Part shown: piece after piece, positions 46,435 through 55,985 of the stretch
Position numbering within the stretch: the first letter of the stretch is position 1
Layout: each line of letters begins with the position of its first letter
Assembly (NCBI GenBank): GCA_009840115.1
Contig: VXOJ01000036.1
Span: 123,094 to 187,093 of the forward strand
Reading direction: 5' to 3'
Source: Gemmatimonadales bacterium
Lineage (GTDB): Bacteria; Gemmatimonadota; Gemmatimonadetes; Palauibacterales; Palauibacteraceae
Length of the DNA: 64,000 nt
The notes under the pieces: model-generated
Database searches by the model: none
What the model was told of the DNA's origin: nothing
What the model saw: the letters and a program-made list of their open reading frames with translations, nothing else
Position numbers and translations under genes: made by a program

Positions 46435-46536
46435 GGTGCCTCCTTGAGGGTGTAACCCGCGGATCGTCTGACACATTATGATACGTGGTGTGGAGTCTCA
46501 GAAATCCGCGAGCTACAACAGAGCGTGGAGGCGACC

Positions 46537-49017
46537 ATGAAAGCTCCGACTTCGTTGATCGTTCCGGGGGTCCTCGCGGTCCTTGTTTCGGCCGGCTCGG
46601 CCTCGGCCCAGGAACCGCCGGACACGGTCGTCGTGATCCCGGAACTCGATGTCGTGGTGGGGTCGCGGGCCGGTGTCGCGGACCCGGCCACGCTTCCCGT
46701 TCCCGTGGATATCTACGGCGCCGAGGAAATCGCGCGCATGGGAGAGATCGACCTTGCGGAGGTGCTCGGCCGCATCGCGCCCTCCTTCAACTCCACGCGG
46801 TTGTCCGCCGGCGATGGCGCGGCGCTCCACGTCGCGACGCTGCGCGGCATGAACGGCGACCAGGTGCTCGTCCTGGTCAACGGCAAGCGACGGCACGGAG
46901 TCGCCTTCGCGAAGGTGCTCGCGGCGGCCGGGCAGGGGACGACGGGCACGGACCTGCGTGCCATTCCGGTCCACGCCATCAAACGGATCGAAGTCCTGCG
47001 CGAAGGTGCAGCGTCACAGTACGGTTCGGACGCCATCGCCGGCGTGATCAATATCGTGCTCAAGGACGACGCCAGCGGGGTCAGCGCGGCCACCTTCCTC
47101 GGTCGAACATCGCGCGGTGACGGAATGAGGCTGTTCACTTCGGCCAACGCCGGAGTCCCGCTCGGAGACGGCTTCTTCAACGTCACGATGGAGGTCGCGC
47201 GGCAGGAGGTCACGAACCGGGCGGGCCTGGCCCCTACCTGCTTCGGTCCCGATCCGTCCTACGGCCCCTGTGCGGACGGCGGGAAGGTCATCCAGCTGCA
47301 GCGAAACGGCGAACCCGACTACAGGGGCGCGGCGTTCATGGCCAATGCGGCGGTCCCCGTCGGCGAATCGGCCGAATTCTATGCCTTCGGGGGATACTCC
47401 GGTCGCGAAGCGGTTTCGGACGGCCTGTACCGCAAGGCGGACTGGGTGCCTCGCTCGGTCAGCTACGTGTATCCGGATGGCTTCTTCCCGGTCGAGGAGT
47501 CGGACCTGATGGACAAGTCCGCCGTGGCGGGATTGCGCGGCGACGTGGGCGAGTGGTCGGGAGATCTCAGCCTCGGGTTCGGACACGGCCGGTTCGCCTT
47601 CGGCGCCGAGAATTCGATCAACCCGTCCTACGCGGCCGAGTTCCTCGCCGGGAATCCCGGGGCCGACGGAGCCTCCATCGCGGCCAACGCCGGACCGCGG
47701 AACACGTTCAGCGGCGGGCTCAACGTCAGACAGTGGACGCTGAACGCCGACGCGACGCGGGAGATCGAGGTGGGTTCGACCCCGGCGTTTCTGGCGGTCG
47801 GCGGAGCGTTCCGGAGGGATTCGTACTGGATGGAAGCCGGCGACCGCGCCTCGTGGGCGTGTGGACCGAGCGATACGCCCGGCAGCTTTCCGGCGGCCCA
47901 TCACCAGAACGATGGGACGGTCTACGCGAGCTGCGGGATACAGGGCTACCCCGGCTACAGCCCGACTTCCGCCAGGCTGAGCGAACAGAATCGCAACAGC
48001 GTCGGAGCGTATGCGGACATGGAGTTGCGTTCGCCGAGCGGGCGCACGCTGGGTGGCGCCCTCCGTTTCGAGCACTACACCGACGCCGGAAGTTCGCTGA
48101 CCGGCAAGCTGGCCGGCCGCGTGGAGCTGGGCGAATCCGGCGCCGCGCTCCGCGCCGCGGTTTCCACCGGTTTTCGGGCACCGCGGCTCCCGCAGCGGGG
48201 CTTCAACACGATCGGTTTCGTGGGCGGCAGCGAGGGTCTGGTGAGCGCCGGCTTCCTGCCCGAGGGCGATCCGATCGCGTGCTCCGACTTCGGCGCCTGT
48301 TCGCTGGGCCACGAGACCTCGCTCAGCTTCACGGGCGGACTCGTCTACTCCAACGACGCCGGCCTGCTGGTGACGGCGGACTACTACCGTGTCGCCGTCA
48401 ACGACGCGATCGCCCTGACCCAGAGCCTCAATCAGAGCCACGGGCTGCGGCCGGGCGCGCAGTTCCAGGGTCGGCCGGTGGACGCCGTAGCGTTCTGGAC
48501 CAACGCGATCGACACGCGCACGCAGGGATTCGACGTGGCGGCGACCTGGCGCTTTCGCGGGATGGACTGGGGGGCCGCGGACCTGTCGGCCAGCCTGCAC
48601 CGGAACAGCACGAAGATCACCGCCAACCGCAACGAGGACTTCATCGGAGACACCCAGCGGACCCTGATCGAGGATGCCCAGCCCGGAAGCCGGATCGGCG
48701 TCAGCGCCGATATCCGTCTCGCGCAGGGTCTCGGGGCGCGGTTCGGCTTGAACCACATCGGCTCCGTCACGACCCCGTTCATCTTCGAGGAGAACGTCAC
48801 GATCGACGCGGCGACCATCGCCGACCTGGAGGTCAGCTTCCGGGTGGGAGACCGCATCCGGGTGGGCGTCGGCGCCAACAACCTGCTCGACCGCCTGCCG
48901 AACCGGCTCCCGGACGACGCCGTGGCCCAGCTCTGGACGATGGAGTACCCCTCGGAGTCGCCCTACGGCGTGGCGGGACGCATCTGGTACGTACGGGTGA
49001 ACCTGGTCGGGAACTGA
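46537..49017 (+). CDS. TonB-dependent outer-membrane receptor
   Basis: About 826 residues. ATG 46537 has GGAGG (46527-46531) five bases upstream; an in-frame GTG at 46525 overlaps that site. Signal peptide ending SASAQ, then a plug: DIYGAEEIARMGEIDLAEVLGRIAPSF, then LRGMNGDQVLVLVNGKRRH, then IKRIEVLREGAASQYGSDAIAGVINIVL. The barrel contains Cys pairs in extracellular-loop-like segments (PTCFGPDPSYGPCADGG, ASWACGPSD, YASCGIQG) and ends in IWYVRVNLVGN. Ligand unknown; it is the second receptor in the window and is only distantly similar to the first. Confidence 0.94.
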   Translation: MKAPTSLIVPGVLAVLVSAGSASAQEPPDTVVVIPELDVVVGSRAGVADPATLPVPVDIYGAEEIARMGEIDLAEVLGRIAPSFNSTRLSAGDGAALHVATLRGMNGDQVLVLVNGKRRHGVAFAKVLAAAGQGTTGTDLRAIPVHAIKRIEVLREGAASQYGSDAIAGVINIVLKDDASGVSAATFLGRTSRGDGMRLFTSANAGVPLGDGFFNVTMEVARQEVTNRAGLAPTCFGPDPSYGPCADGGKVIQLQRNGEPDYRGAAFMANAAVPVGESAEFYAFGGYSGREAVSDGLYRKADWVPRSVSYVYPDGFFPVEESDLMDKSAVAGLRGDVGEWSGDLSLGFGHGRFAFGAENSINPSYAAEFLAGNPGADGASIAANAGPRNTFSGGLNVRQWTLNADATREIEVGSTPAFLAVGGAFRRDSYWMEAGDRASWACGPSDTPGSFPAAHHQNDGTVYASCGIQGYPGYSPTSARLSEQNRNSVGAYADMELRSPSGRTLGGALRFEHYTDAGSSLTGKLAGRVELGESGAALRAAVSTGFRAPRLPQRGFNTIGFVGGSEGLVSAGFLPEGDPIACSDFGACSLGHETSLSFTGGLVYSNDAGLLVTADYYRVAVNDAIALTQSLNQSHGLRPGAQFQGRPVDAVAFWTNAIDTRTQGFDVAATWRFRGMDWGAADLSASLHRNSTKITANRNEDFIGDTQRTLIEDAQPGSRIGVSADIRLAQGLGARFGLNHIGSVTTPFIFEENVTIDAATIADLEVSFRVGDRIRVGVGANNLLDRLPNRLPDDAVAQLWTMEYPSESPYGVAGRIWYVRVNLVGN

Positions 49018-49065
49018 GCGCGGCCACGAGACGGGGGGCAGCCACGAGAGGTGGGCGGATCGGAA

Positions 49066-49139
49066 TGACCCCGGCTGGACTCGAACCAGCGGCCTCGGGA
49101 TTAGGAATCCCGCGCTCTATCCGCCTGAGCTACGGGGCC
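49066..49139 (-). tRNA. tRNA-Arg (anticodon CCT)
   Basis: Minus strand: acceptor GGCCCCG/CGGGGTC, anticodon loop TTCCTAA between CGGGA and TCCCG, D-arm TAGCTCAGGCGGATAGAGC and T-loop GGTTCGAGTCC. It decodes AGG, a rare codon in such GC-rich genomes. Confidence 0.95.
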
Positions 49140-49147
49140 GTGCCGGG

Positions 49148-49177
49148 AAACTAGCGGGCGGGCCGGAGGGCGGCCAA
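49148..49177 (-). promoter_or_regulatory. putative tRNA-Arg promoter
   Basis: Minus strand TTGGCC (complement of 49172-49177), an 18-base spacer and TAGTTT (complement of 49148-49153), ending nine bases before the tRNA. The -10 match is weak. Confidence 0.4.
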
Positions 49178-49189
49178 GATTGCCGTCCC

Positions 49190-50521
49190 ATGGAACCTGT
49201 AGACACGCTTATTCTCGGCCCTCTCGTCGTCACGATGGACGCCGGGGAACGGATTCTCGAAGCGGGCGCCGTCGCGGTGCGAGCCGGCAAGATCGTCGCC
49301 GTCGGGACCCACGAGGAACTCGCGGGCTGCGACGCTACCGAGACGATCGACGCGACGGGACGCCTCCTCATGCCGGGGCTGGTGAACGCGCATACGCACC
49401 TGGCCGACTCCCTCTTCCGGAGTCTCGTGGAGGAGTTGCCGCTCGAGGCCTGGCTGGAGCGTCTCTGGATTTCCGAGCGCGAGTTCGTCAGCCGCGAGAG
49501 CGTCGAACTCGGGGCGCGGCTCTCGCTGGCGGAGATGCTCCGGAGCGGGACGACGTGCGCGCTCGACATGTTCTGGTTCCCGGAGGCCGCAGCCGACGCG
49601 GCGCTGGGAGCGGGCTTCCGGCTCGTCACCGGCCCGATTTTCTTCGACTTCGACGGACCCGACGGCGTCTCCGTGGAGGACCGGACCGCGACGGGCGAGC
49701 GCTGGCTGGAGCGCTACGCGGAGGAGCCGCTGCTCACCCCGTGCGTGCAACCGCACAATGCGCTCACGGTGTCGCCGGACGGTCTCCGGGCGGCGCGTGA
49801 CCTCGCCGATCGTGCCGGGACCCTCTTCCACACGCACTGCTCCGAGACGGCCACCGAGGTGCGGCAGACGATCGAACGTTTCGGGCATACGCCGGTCGCG
49901 CACCTCGATGAACTCGGGATCCTCGACGCGCGCACGGTGCTCGCGCATTGCGTCCACCTGGACGACGACGACTTCATGCGCCTTCGGCGCGCGGGGGCGG
50001 CGGTCCTTCACAACCCGCTCTCCAACCTCAAGCTGGGTTCCGGCATCGCGCCGGTCGCGCGCATGCTGGAAGAGGGGATTCCGGTGGCCCTCGGCACGGA
50101 CGGGCCGGTGAGCTCGAACGACCTCGACATGTGGACCGCGATGCGCTTCGCGGGACTGTTGCAGCGGGGCGTTCACATGGATCCGGTCATCACGCCCGCT
50201 CTCGAAATCGTCCGCATGGCGACGACGGTGGGGGCGGAGGCGCTCGGGCTGGGAGACCGCGTGGGACGCCTCGCGGAAGGCTACCGGGCCGACCTCATCC
50301 TCATCGACCTTGACCGCCCGCACCTGACGCCGATGTACGACGTGTACGGACATCTCGTCTACACGGTGGGCCGCGACGACGTCCGCTCAGTGATGGTCGA
50401 TGGGCGCTGGGTCATGCGCGACCGGACGCTCGAAACGATCGACGAGGCCGCCGTCCTCGCCGAGATGGAGCAACTGGCGGTCGAAATCGAGCGCCACGCC
50501 GCCCGCCTCGAACCCGCCTGA
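49190..50521 (+). CDS. cytosolic amidohydrolase/deaminase (SsnA/MtaD-like)
   Basis: 443 residues with no signal peptide. The metal-dependent hydrolase fold shows HxH in LVNAHTHLADS, further ligands in LFHTHCSET and VLAHCVHLDDDD, and the catalytic Asp in ALGTDGPVSSNDLDMW. The pattern fits the S-adenosylhomocysteine/methylthioadenosine deaminase, chlorohydrolase and SsnA group. It would deaminate a purine-like or amine substrate in the cytoplasm. ATG 49190 lies immediately beyond the tRNA-Arg promoter on the other strand. It converges with the serine hydrolase. Confidence 0.88.
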   Translation: MEPVDTLILGPLVVTMDAGERILEAGAVAVRAGKIVAVGTHEELAGCDATETIDATGRLLMPGLVNAHTHLADSLFRSLVEELPLEAWLERLWISEREFVSRESVELGARLSLAEMLRSGTTCALDMFWFPEAAADAALGAGFRLVTGPIFFDFDGPDGVSVEDRTATGERWLERYAEEPLLTPCVQPHNALTVSPDGLRAARDLADRAGTLFHTHCSETATEVRQTIERFGHTPVAHLDELGILDARTVLAHCVHLDDDDFMRLRRAGAAVLHNPLSNLKLGSGIAPVARMLEEGIPVALGTDGPVSSNDLDMWTAMRFAGLLQRGVHMDPVITPALEIVRMATTVGAEALGLGDRVGRLAEGYRADLILIDLDRPHLTPMYDVYGHLVYTVGRDDVRSVMVDGRWVMRDRTLETIDEAAVLAEMEQLAVEIERHAARLEPA

Positions 50522-50522
50522 G

Positions 50523-51716
50523 TCAGGGGGAAGGGACGATTGCGGGGAGGATGCGGTCCTGGAGCGCGGTCCAGCTGAAGAGTTCGGGCTGCTCGTGGAG
50601 CGTCCAGCCGTTGAAGACGGAGATGAGATCGTGTTCGGGCACGATGTGGATGAACTGGCCTCCGTATCCGTTTCCCGCGAAGACCCGCGTTTCGCCGTCC
50701 TCGTGCACCGGTACCCACCACTGGTATCCGTAACCCGTGTCGGGCCGGTCGTTGTCGGGGGCCACGTCGGGCACGACGGGTGAGGTCGAGGCTTCGACCC
50801 ATTGCCGGGAGACGATCTGCCGGCCGTCCCATTCCCCGCCCCGGAGCATGAGGTAGCCGACGCGGGCGAGGTCGTGGGTGGAGAGGTAGAGGCCGCCCTC
50901 GCTGTCGACTTCGCCGTCGGGGGCGATCTTCCAGTAGTACTCGTCGATCCCGATGGGACGGAACAGGCGTTCCTCCGCCCACGCGTCGAGCCGCTGTCCG
51001 GTGGCCCCGCGCACGACCTTCCCCAGCAGGACGCTCACGCCGTCGTTGTAGTCGAAGCGGGTGCCGGGATCCGTTCCCACCGGTTGCGCGACGACGTAGT
51101 CGATCCACCGGTCGCTCGCCTCCAGGACCGCGGTGGGGTGCGCCTCGTCCTCGTAGGTCTGGCCGGGCACGGCCCAGTCGATCCCGCTCCGCATGGTGAG
51201 AAAGTCCTCCAGCGTCGTGACGGCGCGGCGCGGATCGGCGAGATCGACGCCGTACGCCTCGAACCAGGGCCAGGCCGACGCTTCCACGCCCGGGATGTGG
51301 CCCTCGTCCACGGCGATGCCGAACGCGACCGAGGTCACGCTCTTGGTCACGGACTGGAGCGAGTGCAGGTCCGTGTCCCGGTAGTACGGGTGCCACGACG
51401 GGTGATCGTAGTTGTATTGGTGGTCCGCCGTGTCCTCCTGCGCGGCGAGAAGTTCGGCGTACCGGGCGCCGTGGTCCCAGCGCCGGTCCGCGATCACGCG
51501 CCCGTTGCGGATGAGGAGAAACTGGTCGATGAGACCGTAGCGTCCGGCGTCGATGTCGGCGATCAGCGAGTCGATCGCGGCCGGGTCCACTCCCTCCGCT
51601 TCCGCTGTGGAAACAGGCCACATCTCTCCGGGCCAGCCGGGCCCCTCCGCCTGCGGTGCACAGGCGGCGAGGACGATGCACGTCGCAAGCGGGACTATTC
51701 GGCCGAGGAGGTTCAC
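50523..51716 (-). CDS. lipid-anchored serine hydrolase (beta-lactamase class C-like)
   Basis: About 397 residues, GTG start 51716. A lipobox (CIVLAAC) at about residue 19 makes it a lipoprotein. The penicillin-binding/esterase fold has the S-x-x-K motif in LQSVTKSVTS and the Y-x-N equivalent in RFDYNDGVS; a later GGQFIHIV segment may serve as the third motif. Such proteins are esterases, D-amino peptidases or beta-lactamase-like; resistance cannot be inferred. It lies 20 bases downstream of the aldolase-dehydrogenase fusion. Confidence 0.87.
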   Translation of the reverse strand: MNLLGRIVPLATCIVLAACAPQAEGPGWPGEMWPVSTAEAEGVDPAAIDSLIADIDAGRYGLIDQFLLIRNGRVIADRRWDHGARYAELLAAQEDTADHQYNYDHPSWHPYYRDTDLHSLQSVTKSVTSVAFGIAVDEGHIPGVEASAWPWFEAYGVDLADPRRAVTTLEDFLTMRSGIDWAVPGQTYEDEAHPTAVLEASDRWIDYVVAQPVGTDPGTRFDYNDGVSVLLGKVVRGATGQRLDAWAEERLFRPIGIDEYYWKIAPDGEVDSEGGLYLSTHDLARVGYLMLRGGEWDGRQIVSRQWVEASTSPVVPDVAPDNDRPDTGYGYQWWVPVHEDGETRVFAGNGYGGQFIHIVPEHDLISVFNGWTLHEQPELFSWTALQDRILPAIVPSP

Positions 51717-51736
51717 GTCCGGTCCTTTACGTTCGG

Positions 51737-53791
51737 TCAGCGGAGGGCGGCGGCGACGTTGCCGCCATCCACGGTGAGGATCGCACCCGTCGTCGCGCGG
51801 GCGAGGGCCAGGGAGACGAAGGCCCCGGCGACATCCTCGGCCCGGACCTCCCGGCCGAGGAGGTTGCCGCGCATGTAGGCGTCCTGGCTGACGCCGCGGG
51901 CCTCGGAGCGAGACGCGATCATCTCATCGGTGAGCACGCCGCTCCGGATGCGGTCGGCGTTGACCCCGTTCGACCGGATGCCCTCCCACCCGTGCTCGAT
52001 GGCGTACTGGCGCACGAGTCCGAGGGTCGCCGCCTTCGGCAGCCCGTAGGGTCCGAAGTCCGGGCCCGGGTTGACGGCCTGCTTGGAGACGTTGAAGAGG
52101 AGGCAGCCGCCCGTCCCCTGGGCGCGCATCGTACGCACGGCCGCGCGCGTGACGCGCTGGTGGGCGAAAAAGTTCAGCTCGAAGCTCTCTCTCAGCACGT
52201 CGTCCGTCACGTCGGCCATGGGACCGCGCCATGCCGCCCCGGCGTTCGAGACGAGGATGTCGACGCCTCCGAAGCGGGCGGCGACGATGCCGAAGGCGCG
52301 GTCGACGGACGCGTCGTCCGTCACGTCGCATGGGACGGCGAGCCCCGCTCCGGCCGCGCCGGCGGCGTCGAGCGCGGGGCCGGGGAGGTCGAAGAGGGCG
52401 ACCTCGGCGCCGGCGGCCCGGAACGCGGCGGCGGTGGCCCGGCCGATCGCGCCCGCGCCGCCCGTGACGACCACGACGTGGCGCGCCAGCGCCTTCTCCT
52501 TCGCGCCGGCCAGTTTCGCCTGTTCGAGCGACCAGTACTCGATGTCGAAGAGCTCCGCCTCGGTGATGCTCTCGAAGCGGTCCATGCTCTCCGCGTCCGT
52601 GATGACGTCGACCGTGGTCTCGGCGAGGTCGGCCGCCGCCGCCGCGGCCCGGGCATCGCGGCCGCTGGCGAACAGACCCACACCCGGCACCAGGATCACG
52701 CGCGGACTCGGGTCGAGCATGCGCTTCGTCCCGCCGTAGCGCGGGTTGTGGCGTTCGAAATAGACGGCATAGGCCTCCCGGTACGCGTCCACGGAGGCTC
52801 GCGCCCCTTCGGCCCAGGCGGCGAGGTCGCCGGCGGGGGGCGCGGGGAGCACGACGGGGAGCGGCTTCGTGCGGATCGCGTGGTCGGGCGTGACGGTGCC
52901 GACCTGGCTGTAGCGCGACAGCTCCGAGCCGCCGACGTAGGCGAGGATGGCCGGGCTGGCCCGGTGCTCGAGGATGAAGCGCTCGAATCCTCCGCCGTGG
53001 CCGTCCCGCCGGTTCGCCAGCATGCCGCGGACCGTCGGCGCAATCTCGCTCGCGGAGGCGACCGCCCGGGGCATCGCGGCGGCGGCGAACACCGTGCTGC
53101 GCCCGCGCTCGATGCGCGCTTCGGCGAGGCTGACGAACTCGATCATGCGTTCGTACGCCTCGTGCGCCGTGTCCCCGAACGTGAACAGCCCGTGCTTGAG
53201 GAGGACGAGCCCTTCCGCCTCCGGGTGGGCGTCCGCCGCCGCCTTCGCGGCCTTCGCCAGATCGAAGCCGGGCATGATGTACGGGACGATGGCGGCGCGG
53301 TCGCCGTAGACGTCGCGGCAGATCTCTTCGCCGTGCGGCTGGTCCGTGAGGACGAGCGCCGCGTTCGCGTGCGTGTGGTCGATGAACGTGCGCGGCACCC
53401 ACGCGTGCAGGAGCGTCTCCACCGACGGGTTCGGCGCCTTCGAGTCGAGCAGGTTGCGGCGCTGCAGGTTCACCATGTCCTCATCGGACAGGGCGTCGAT
53501 CTCCGCCAGCCCCAGAAGTGGATCGAGTTGCACCGCGGGGAGGCCGGGCGGCTCGATCGTCCCCATGTCCCACCCGCTCCCCTTCACGTACAACACGTCG
53601 AGTTCCGTCCCGGTCACGTCGCGAGCCCGGCCCTTGACCGACGTGTTGCCGCCGCCGTGCATCACGAGTCGAGGCTCGGACCCCAGGAGCCGCGTCGTGT
53701 ACACTCGCAGCGCGAGGTCCTCTCCGATGCCGTCAGCGGCGTACCGTCCGACAAGTTCCGCGGCCTCGCGGTCGCTCCATGCGCTTTTCAT
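51737..53791 (-). CDS. bifunctional class II aldolase / short-chain dehydrogenase
   Basis: 684 residues. The N-terminal class II aldolase/adducin domain (about 1-420) has GGGNTSVKGRARD and the zinc-binding HTHANAALVLTD. The C-terminal SDR domain (about 430-684) has the NAD motif VVVTGGAGAIGRATAA, the NAG segment VSNAGAAWRG and the catalytic YxxxK replaced or shifted to FGPYGLPKAA. This architecture matches RhaEW/YuxG proteins that cleave rhamnulose-1-phosphate and oxidise lactaldehyde, but no other rhamnose gene is nearby. The substrate could be another phosphorylated ketose. Confidence 0.88.
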   Translation of the reverse strand: MKSAWSDREAAELVGRYAADGIGEDLALRVYTTRLLGSEPRLVMHGGGNTSVKGRARDVTGTELDVLYVKGSGWDMGTIEPPGLPAVQLDPLLGLAEIDALSDEDMVNLQRRNLLDSKAPNPSVETLLHAWVPRTFIDHTHANAALVLTDQPHGEEICRDVYGDRAAIVPYIMPGFDLAKAAKAAADAHPEAEGLVLLKHGLFTFGDTAHEAYERMIEFVSLAEARIERGRSTVFAAAAMPRAVASASEIAPTVRGMLANRRDGHGGGFERFILEHRASPAILAYVGGSELSRYSQVGTVTPDHAIRTKPLPVVLPAPPAGDLAAWAEGARASVDAYREAYAVYFERHNPRYGGTKRMLDPSPRVILVPGVGLFASGRDARAAAAAADLAETTVDVITDAESMDRFESITEAELFDIEYWSLEQAKLAGAKEKALARHVVVVTGGAGAIGRATAAAFRAAGAEVALFDLPGPALDAAGAAGAGLAVPCDVTDDASVDRAFGIVAARFGGVDILVSNAGAAWRGPMADVTDDVLRESFELNFFAHQRVTRAAVRTMRAQGTGGCLLFNVSKQAVNPGPDFGPYGLPKAATLGLVRQYAIEHGWEGIRSNGVNADRIRSGVLTDEMIASRSEARGVSQDAYMRGNLLGREVRAEDVAGAFVSLALARATTGAILTVDGGNVAAALR

Positions 53792-53815
53792 CTTCCGAGC
53801 TTCCGCGATCCGGGG

Positions 53816-55870
53816 CTATCCGCCGGCCGTGGTGACGGCCGCTTTCCTGTCCGGGTGGACGGGGGACGTCTCCCACTCGTACTCCTCGCCCAGCACCCAG
53901 CGGTAGTACCAGTCCAGCTCGACGTTCGCCTTGAACAGGCGCTGCTGCAGTTCGACCCAGCCGTGACCCTGTTCGGGCGCCACGTAGAGGTGGGTCGGGA
54001 CGCCGTTGTGCTTCAGTCCCTGGTACAGTTCGACGGACTGCGGCATCGGCACGCGCTCGTCGTTCTCCCCGACGAGCACGAGGGTCGGGGTCACGACCTT
54101 GTGAAGGTCGAAGAGCGGCGAGTCCGCCATGAACTGCTCGATCGGGGCGTCTTCGGACCACGGGGTGCCCCCAAACCACGGCGTGCGGTAGATGCGGACG
54201 TCGGACTGCGCGTACATCGACATCCAGTTCACGGCCCCCGCGCCCGACGACGCGGCTTTGAAGCGGTCCGTGTACGTGATGATCTTGTTCGTCATGTGGC
54301 CGCCGGCGCTCCAGCCCATCTTCGCCATGCGGTCGCCGTCGACGAGTCCGCGCTCGACGAGATAGTCCACTCCGGCCATCACGTCCTTGTGGGCCTGGTC
54401 GAAGTAGTTGCCGATCATGTTGCGCAGGAAGTCGTCGCCGTATCCGGTGGACCCGCGATAGTTGGGCTTGAAGACGAACCAGCCGCGGGCGGCGAGCACG
54501 GTCTCATAGTTGCTCGAGCGTGCGAAGCGGAACTTGTCGGAGGACGGCGGACCACCGTGCGTCTGCACGACGAGCGGATAGCGCTCGCCTTCCTGGTAGT
54601 CGATGGGATAGAAGATGAGTCCCTCCACCTCGACGCCGTCCTCGCCCGCGTATTGCACGGCCTCCATGCGCGGCAGGAGGAACTCCTCGGCGAGGTAGTC
54701 GAAGAGGCGGGTGACCTGCCGCGGCCCCCCGGGCCCGGCCGTCGCCCACAGGTCCCCGGCGTTGGTCGCACTGCTGACGGAATAGAGGTGCGTGCCGGAT
54801 GAGGGGTGGTAGTCCCAGGCGCCGACCGAGTGGTCTCCCTCGGTGACCGCTTCGGCCCGCCCCGCATCCGAGGCGTCGGCGGGCACGGAGTAGATCTGCT
54901 GGCGAACGCCCGTGTTGGCGCGGAAGTAGATCGAGCGGCCGTCTCGGGACCACACGGCGGCGTTCACGTCGAAGCTCCCGCCGGGCACCACCGAGACGGG
55001 GTCGCCGCCAGCGGTCGGGACGACGAACAGGCGCTGGTTGAAGTAGAAGTCGCTCAGTTCGTCGTTCGTGTTCGCGACGAAGAGCGCGTGGCCGTTGTCC
55101 GGCGAAAGGGATGCGCCGACTTCGCCGACGTGGTTGTCGGTGATCCGTCGCGGGCCCGTCCCGTCGGGGCCCATCACCCACAGTTCGGAGTTGAGCAGAT
55201 CGTCGAAGAGGGCGGTGGGCGCCAACTGCACGAGGAGGAGCGTGCCGTCGCGCGAGATCGAATACCCCCGGACCATCAGGCCGGGTTCCGTCACGCGCTC
55301 CGCCGCCCCGCCTTCGCTCGAAACCCGCCACAGTCCGGTCGGGCGCCTGTCCTCTTCATAACGAAACACGTTGTCGTTGACCGCTTCGCGCGCCTTCTCG
55401 GCTTCGGACTTCTCGTCGACGGCGGTGAAGTAGATCCAGTCGCCATCGCCGGACCACGAAATCGAACCCACGGGCGTCGGGTGTTCGCTCACGGCGCCGG
55501 CCTCGCCGCCACGGGTCGGCATCACGAACACCTGGTTGTGCTCCGTGTCGTGCCGGTTCGCGACGAAGGCGATGCGCGAGCCATCGGGCGACCAGCGCGG
55601 GCTCGATTCGCCGCCCTCGCCGTTCGTCATGCGCGTCGTGCCCGAGCCGTCCATCGCGACGCGCCAGATGTGGGAAACGGTGCCGTTGGCTTCCCAGTCG
55701 GTGTCCGTCCTCACGTAGAGCACCTCCGATCCGTCAGGCGATATCCGGGGATCGGCGAGGCCGGGGATGTCGATGAGGTCCACGATCGTCATCGCGCGGC
55801 GTTGGCCGGAGGCGGGGGCGGCGGAGACGAGAACGGCGAGGATTCCGAGTCCGAGGATGCGGCGAGACAT
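53816..55870 (-). CDS. secreted S9 family peptidase
   Basis: About 684 residues, ATG 55870 after AGGAG. Signal peptide ILGLGILAVLVSAAPASGQ. An N-terminal propeller (DPRISPDGSEVLYVRTD, SPRWSPDGSRIAFVANR) covers the C-terminal hydrolase domain with Ser in KMGWSAGGHMTNK, Asp in GENDERVPMPQ and His in EQGHGWVEL. It probably hydrolyses short or proline-containing peptides in the periplasm. Unlike the larger S9 protein at 40371-43175 it has no acidic insertion. The gap 55871-55985 is plain GC-rich sequence without a clear element. Confidence 0.93.
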   Translation of the reverse strand: MSRRILGLGILAVLVSAAPASGQRRAMTIVDLIDIPGLADPRISPDGSEVLYVRTDTDWEANGTVSHIWRVAMDGSGTTRMTNGEGGESSPRWSPDGSRIAFVANRHDTEHNQVFVMPTRGGEAGAVSEHPTPVGSISWSGDGDWIYFTAVDEKSEAEKAREAVNDNVFRYEEDRRPTGLWRVSSEGGAAERVTEPGLMVRGYSISRDGTLLLVQLAPTALFDDLLNSELWVMGPDGTGPRRITDNHVGEVGASLSPDNGHALFVANTNDELSDFYFNQRLFVVPTAGGDPVSVVPGGSFDVNAAVWSRDGRSIYFRANTGVRQQIYSVPADASDAGRAEAVTEGDHSVGAWDYHPSSGTHLYSVSSATNAGDLWATAGPGGPRQVTRLFDYLAEEFLLPRMEAVQYAGEDGVEVEGLIFYPIDYQEGERYPLVVQTHGGPPSSDKFRFARSSNYETVLAARGWFVFKPNYRGSTGYGDDFLRNMIGNYFDQAHKDVMAGVDYLVERGLVDGDRMAKMGWSAGGHMTNKIITYTDRFKAASSGAGAVNWMSMYAQSDVRIYRTPWFGGTPWSEDAPIEQFMADSPLFDLHKVVTPTLVLVGENDERVPMPQSVELYQGLKHNGVPTHLYVAPEQGHGWVELQQRLFKANVELDWYYRWVLGEEYEWETSPVHPDRKAAVTTAGG

Positions 55871-55985
55871 GGCAGACTCCTGCGGTTGGCGGTGGCCCGT
55901 CGCGGTCCATCGATGTTGACAGGGTCGTCCCCGGGTGACAAGAGCCCGACGCCGCTCTCCGGCCGGGGCCGGCGGGCGCCGTGGG

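Noticed and set aside
44113..46455. Long plus-strand frame over the HAD and DUF885-like genes
   Set aside because: Antisense to two convincing proteins, biased composition, no domain signature.
46471..46483. AT-rich TATGAT upstream of the second TonB-dependent receptor as a promoter
   Set aside because: No -35-like hexamer at 16-18 bases on the plus strand.
51656..54802. Plus-strand frame of over 1,000 codons
   Set aside because: Arg/Val/Asp-rich shadow of the aldolase-SDR fusion and S9 peptidase on the minus strand; no recognisable motif.
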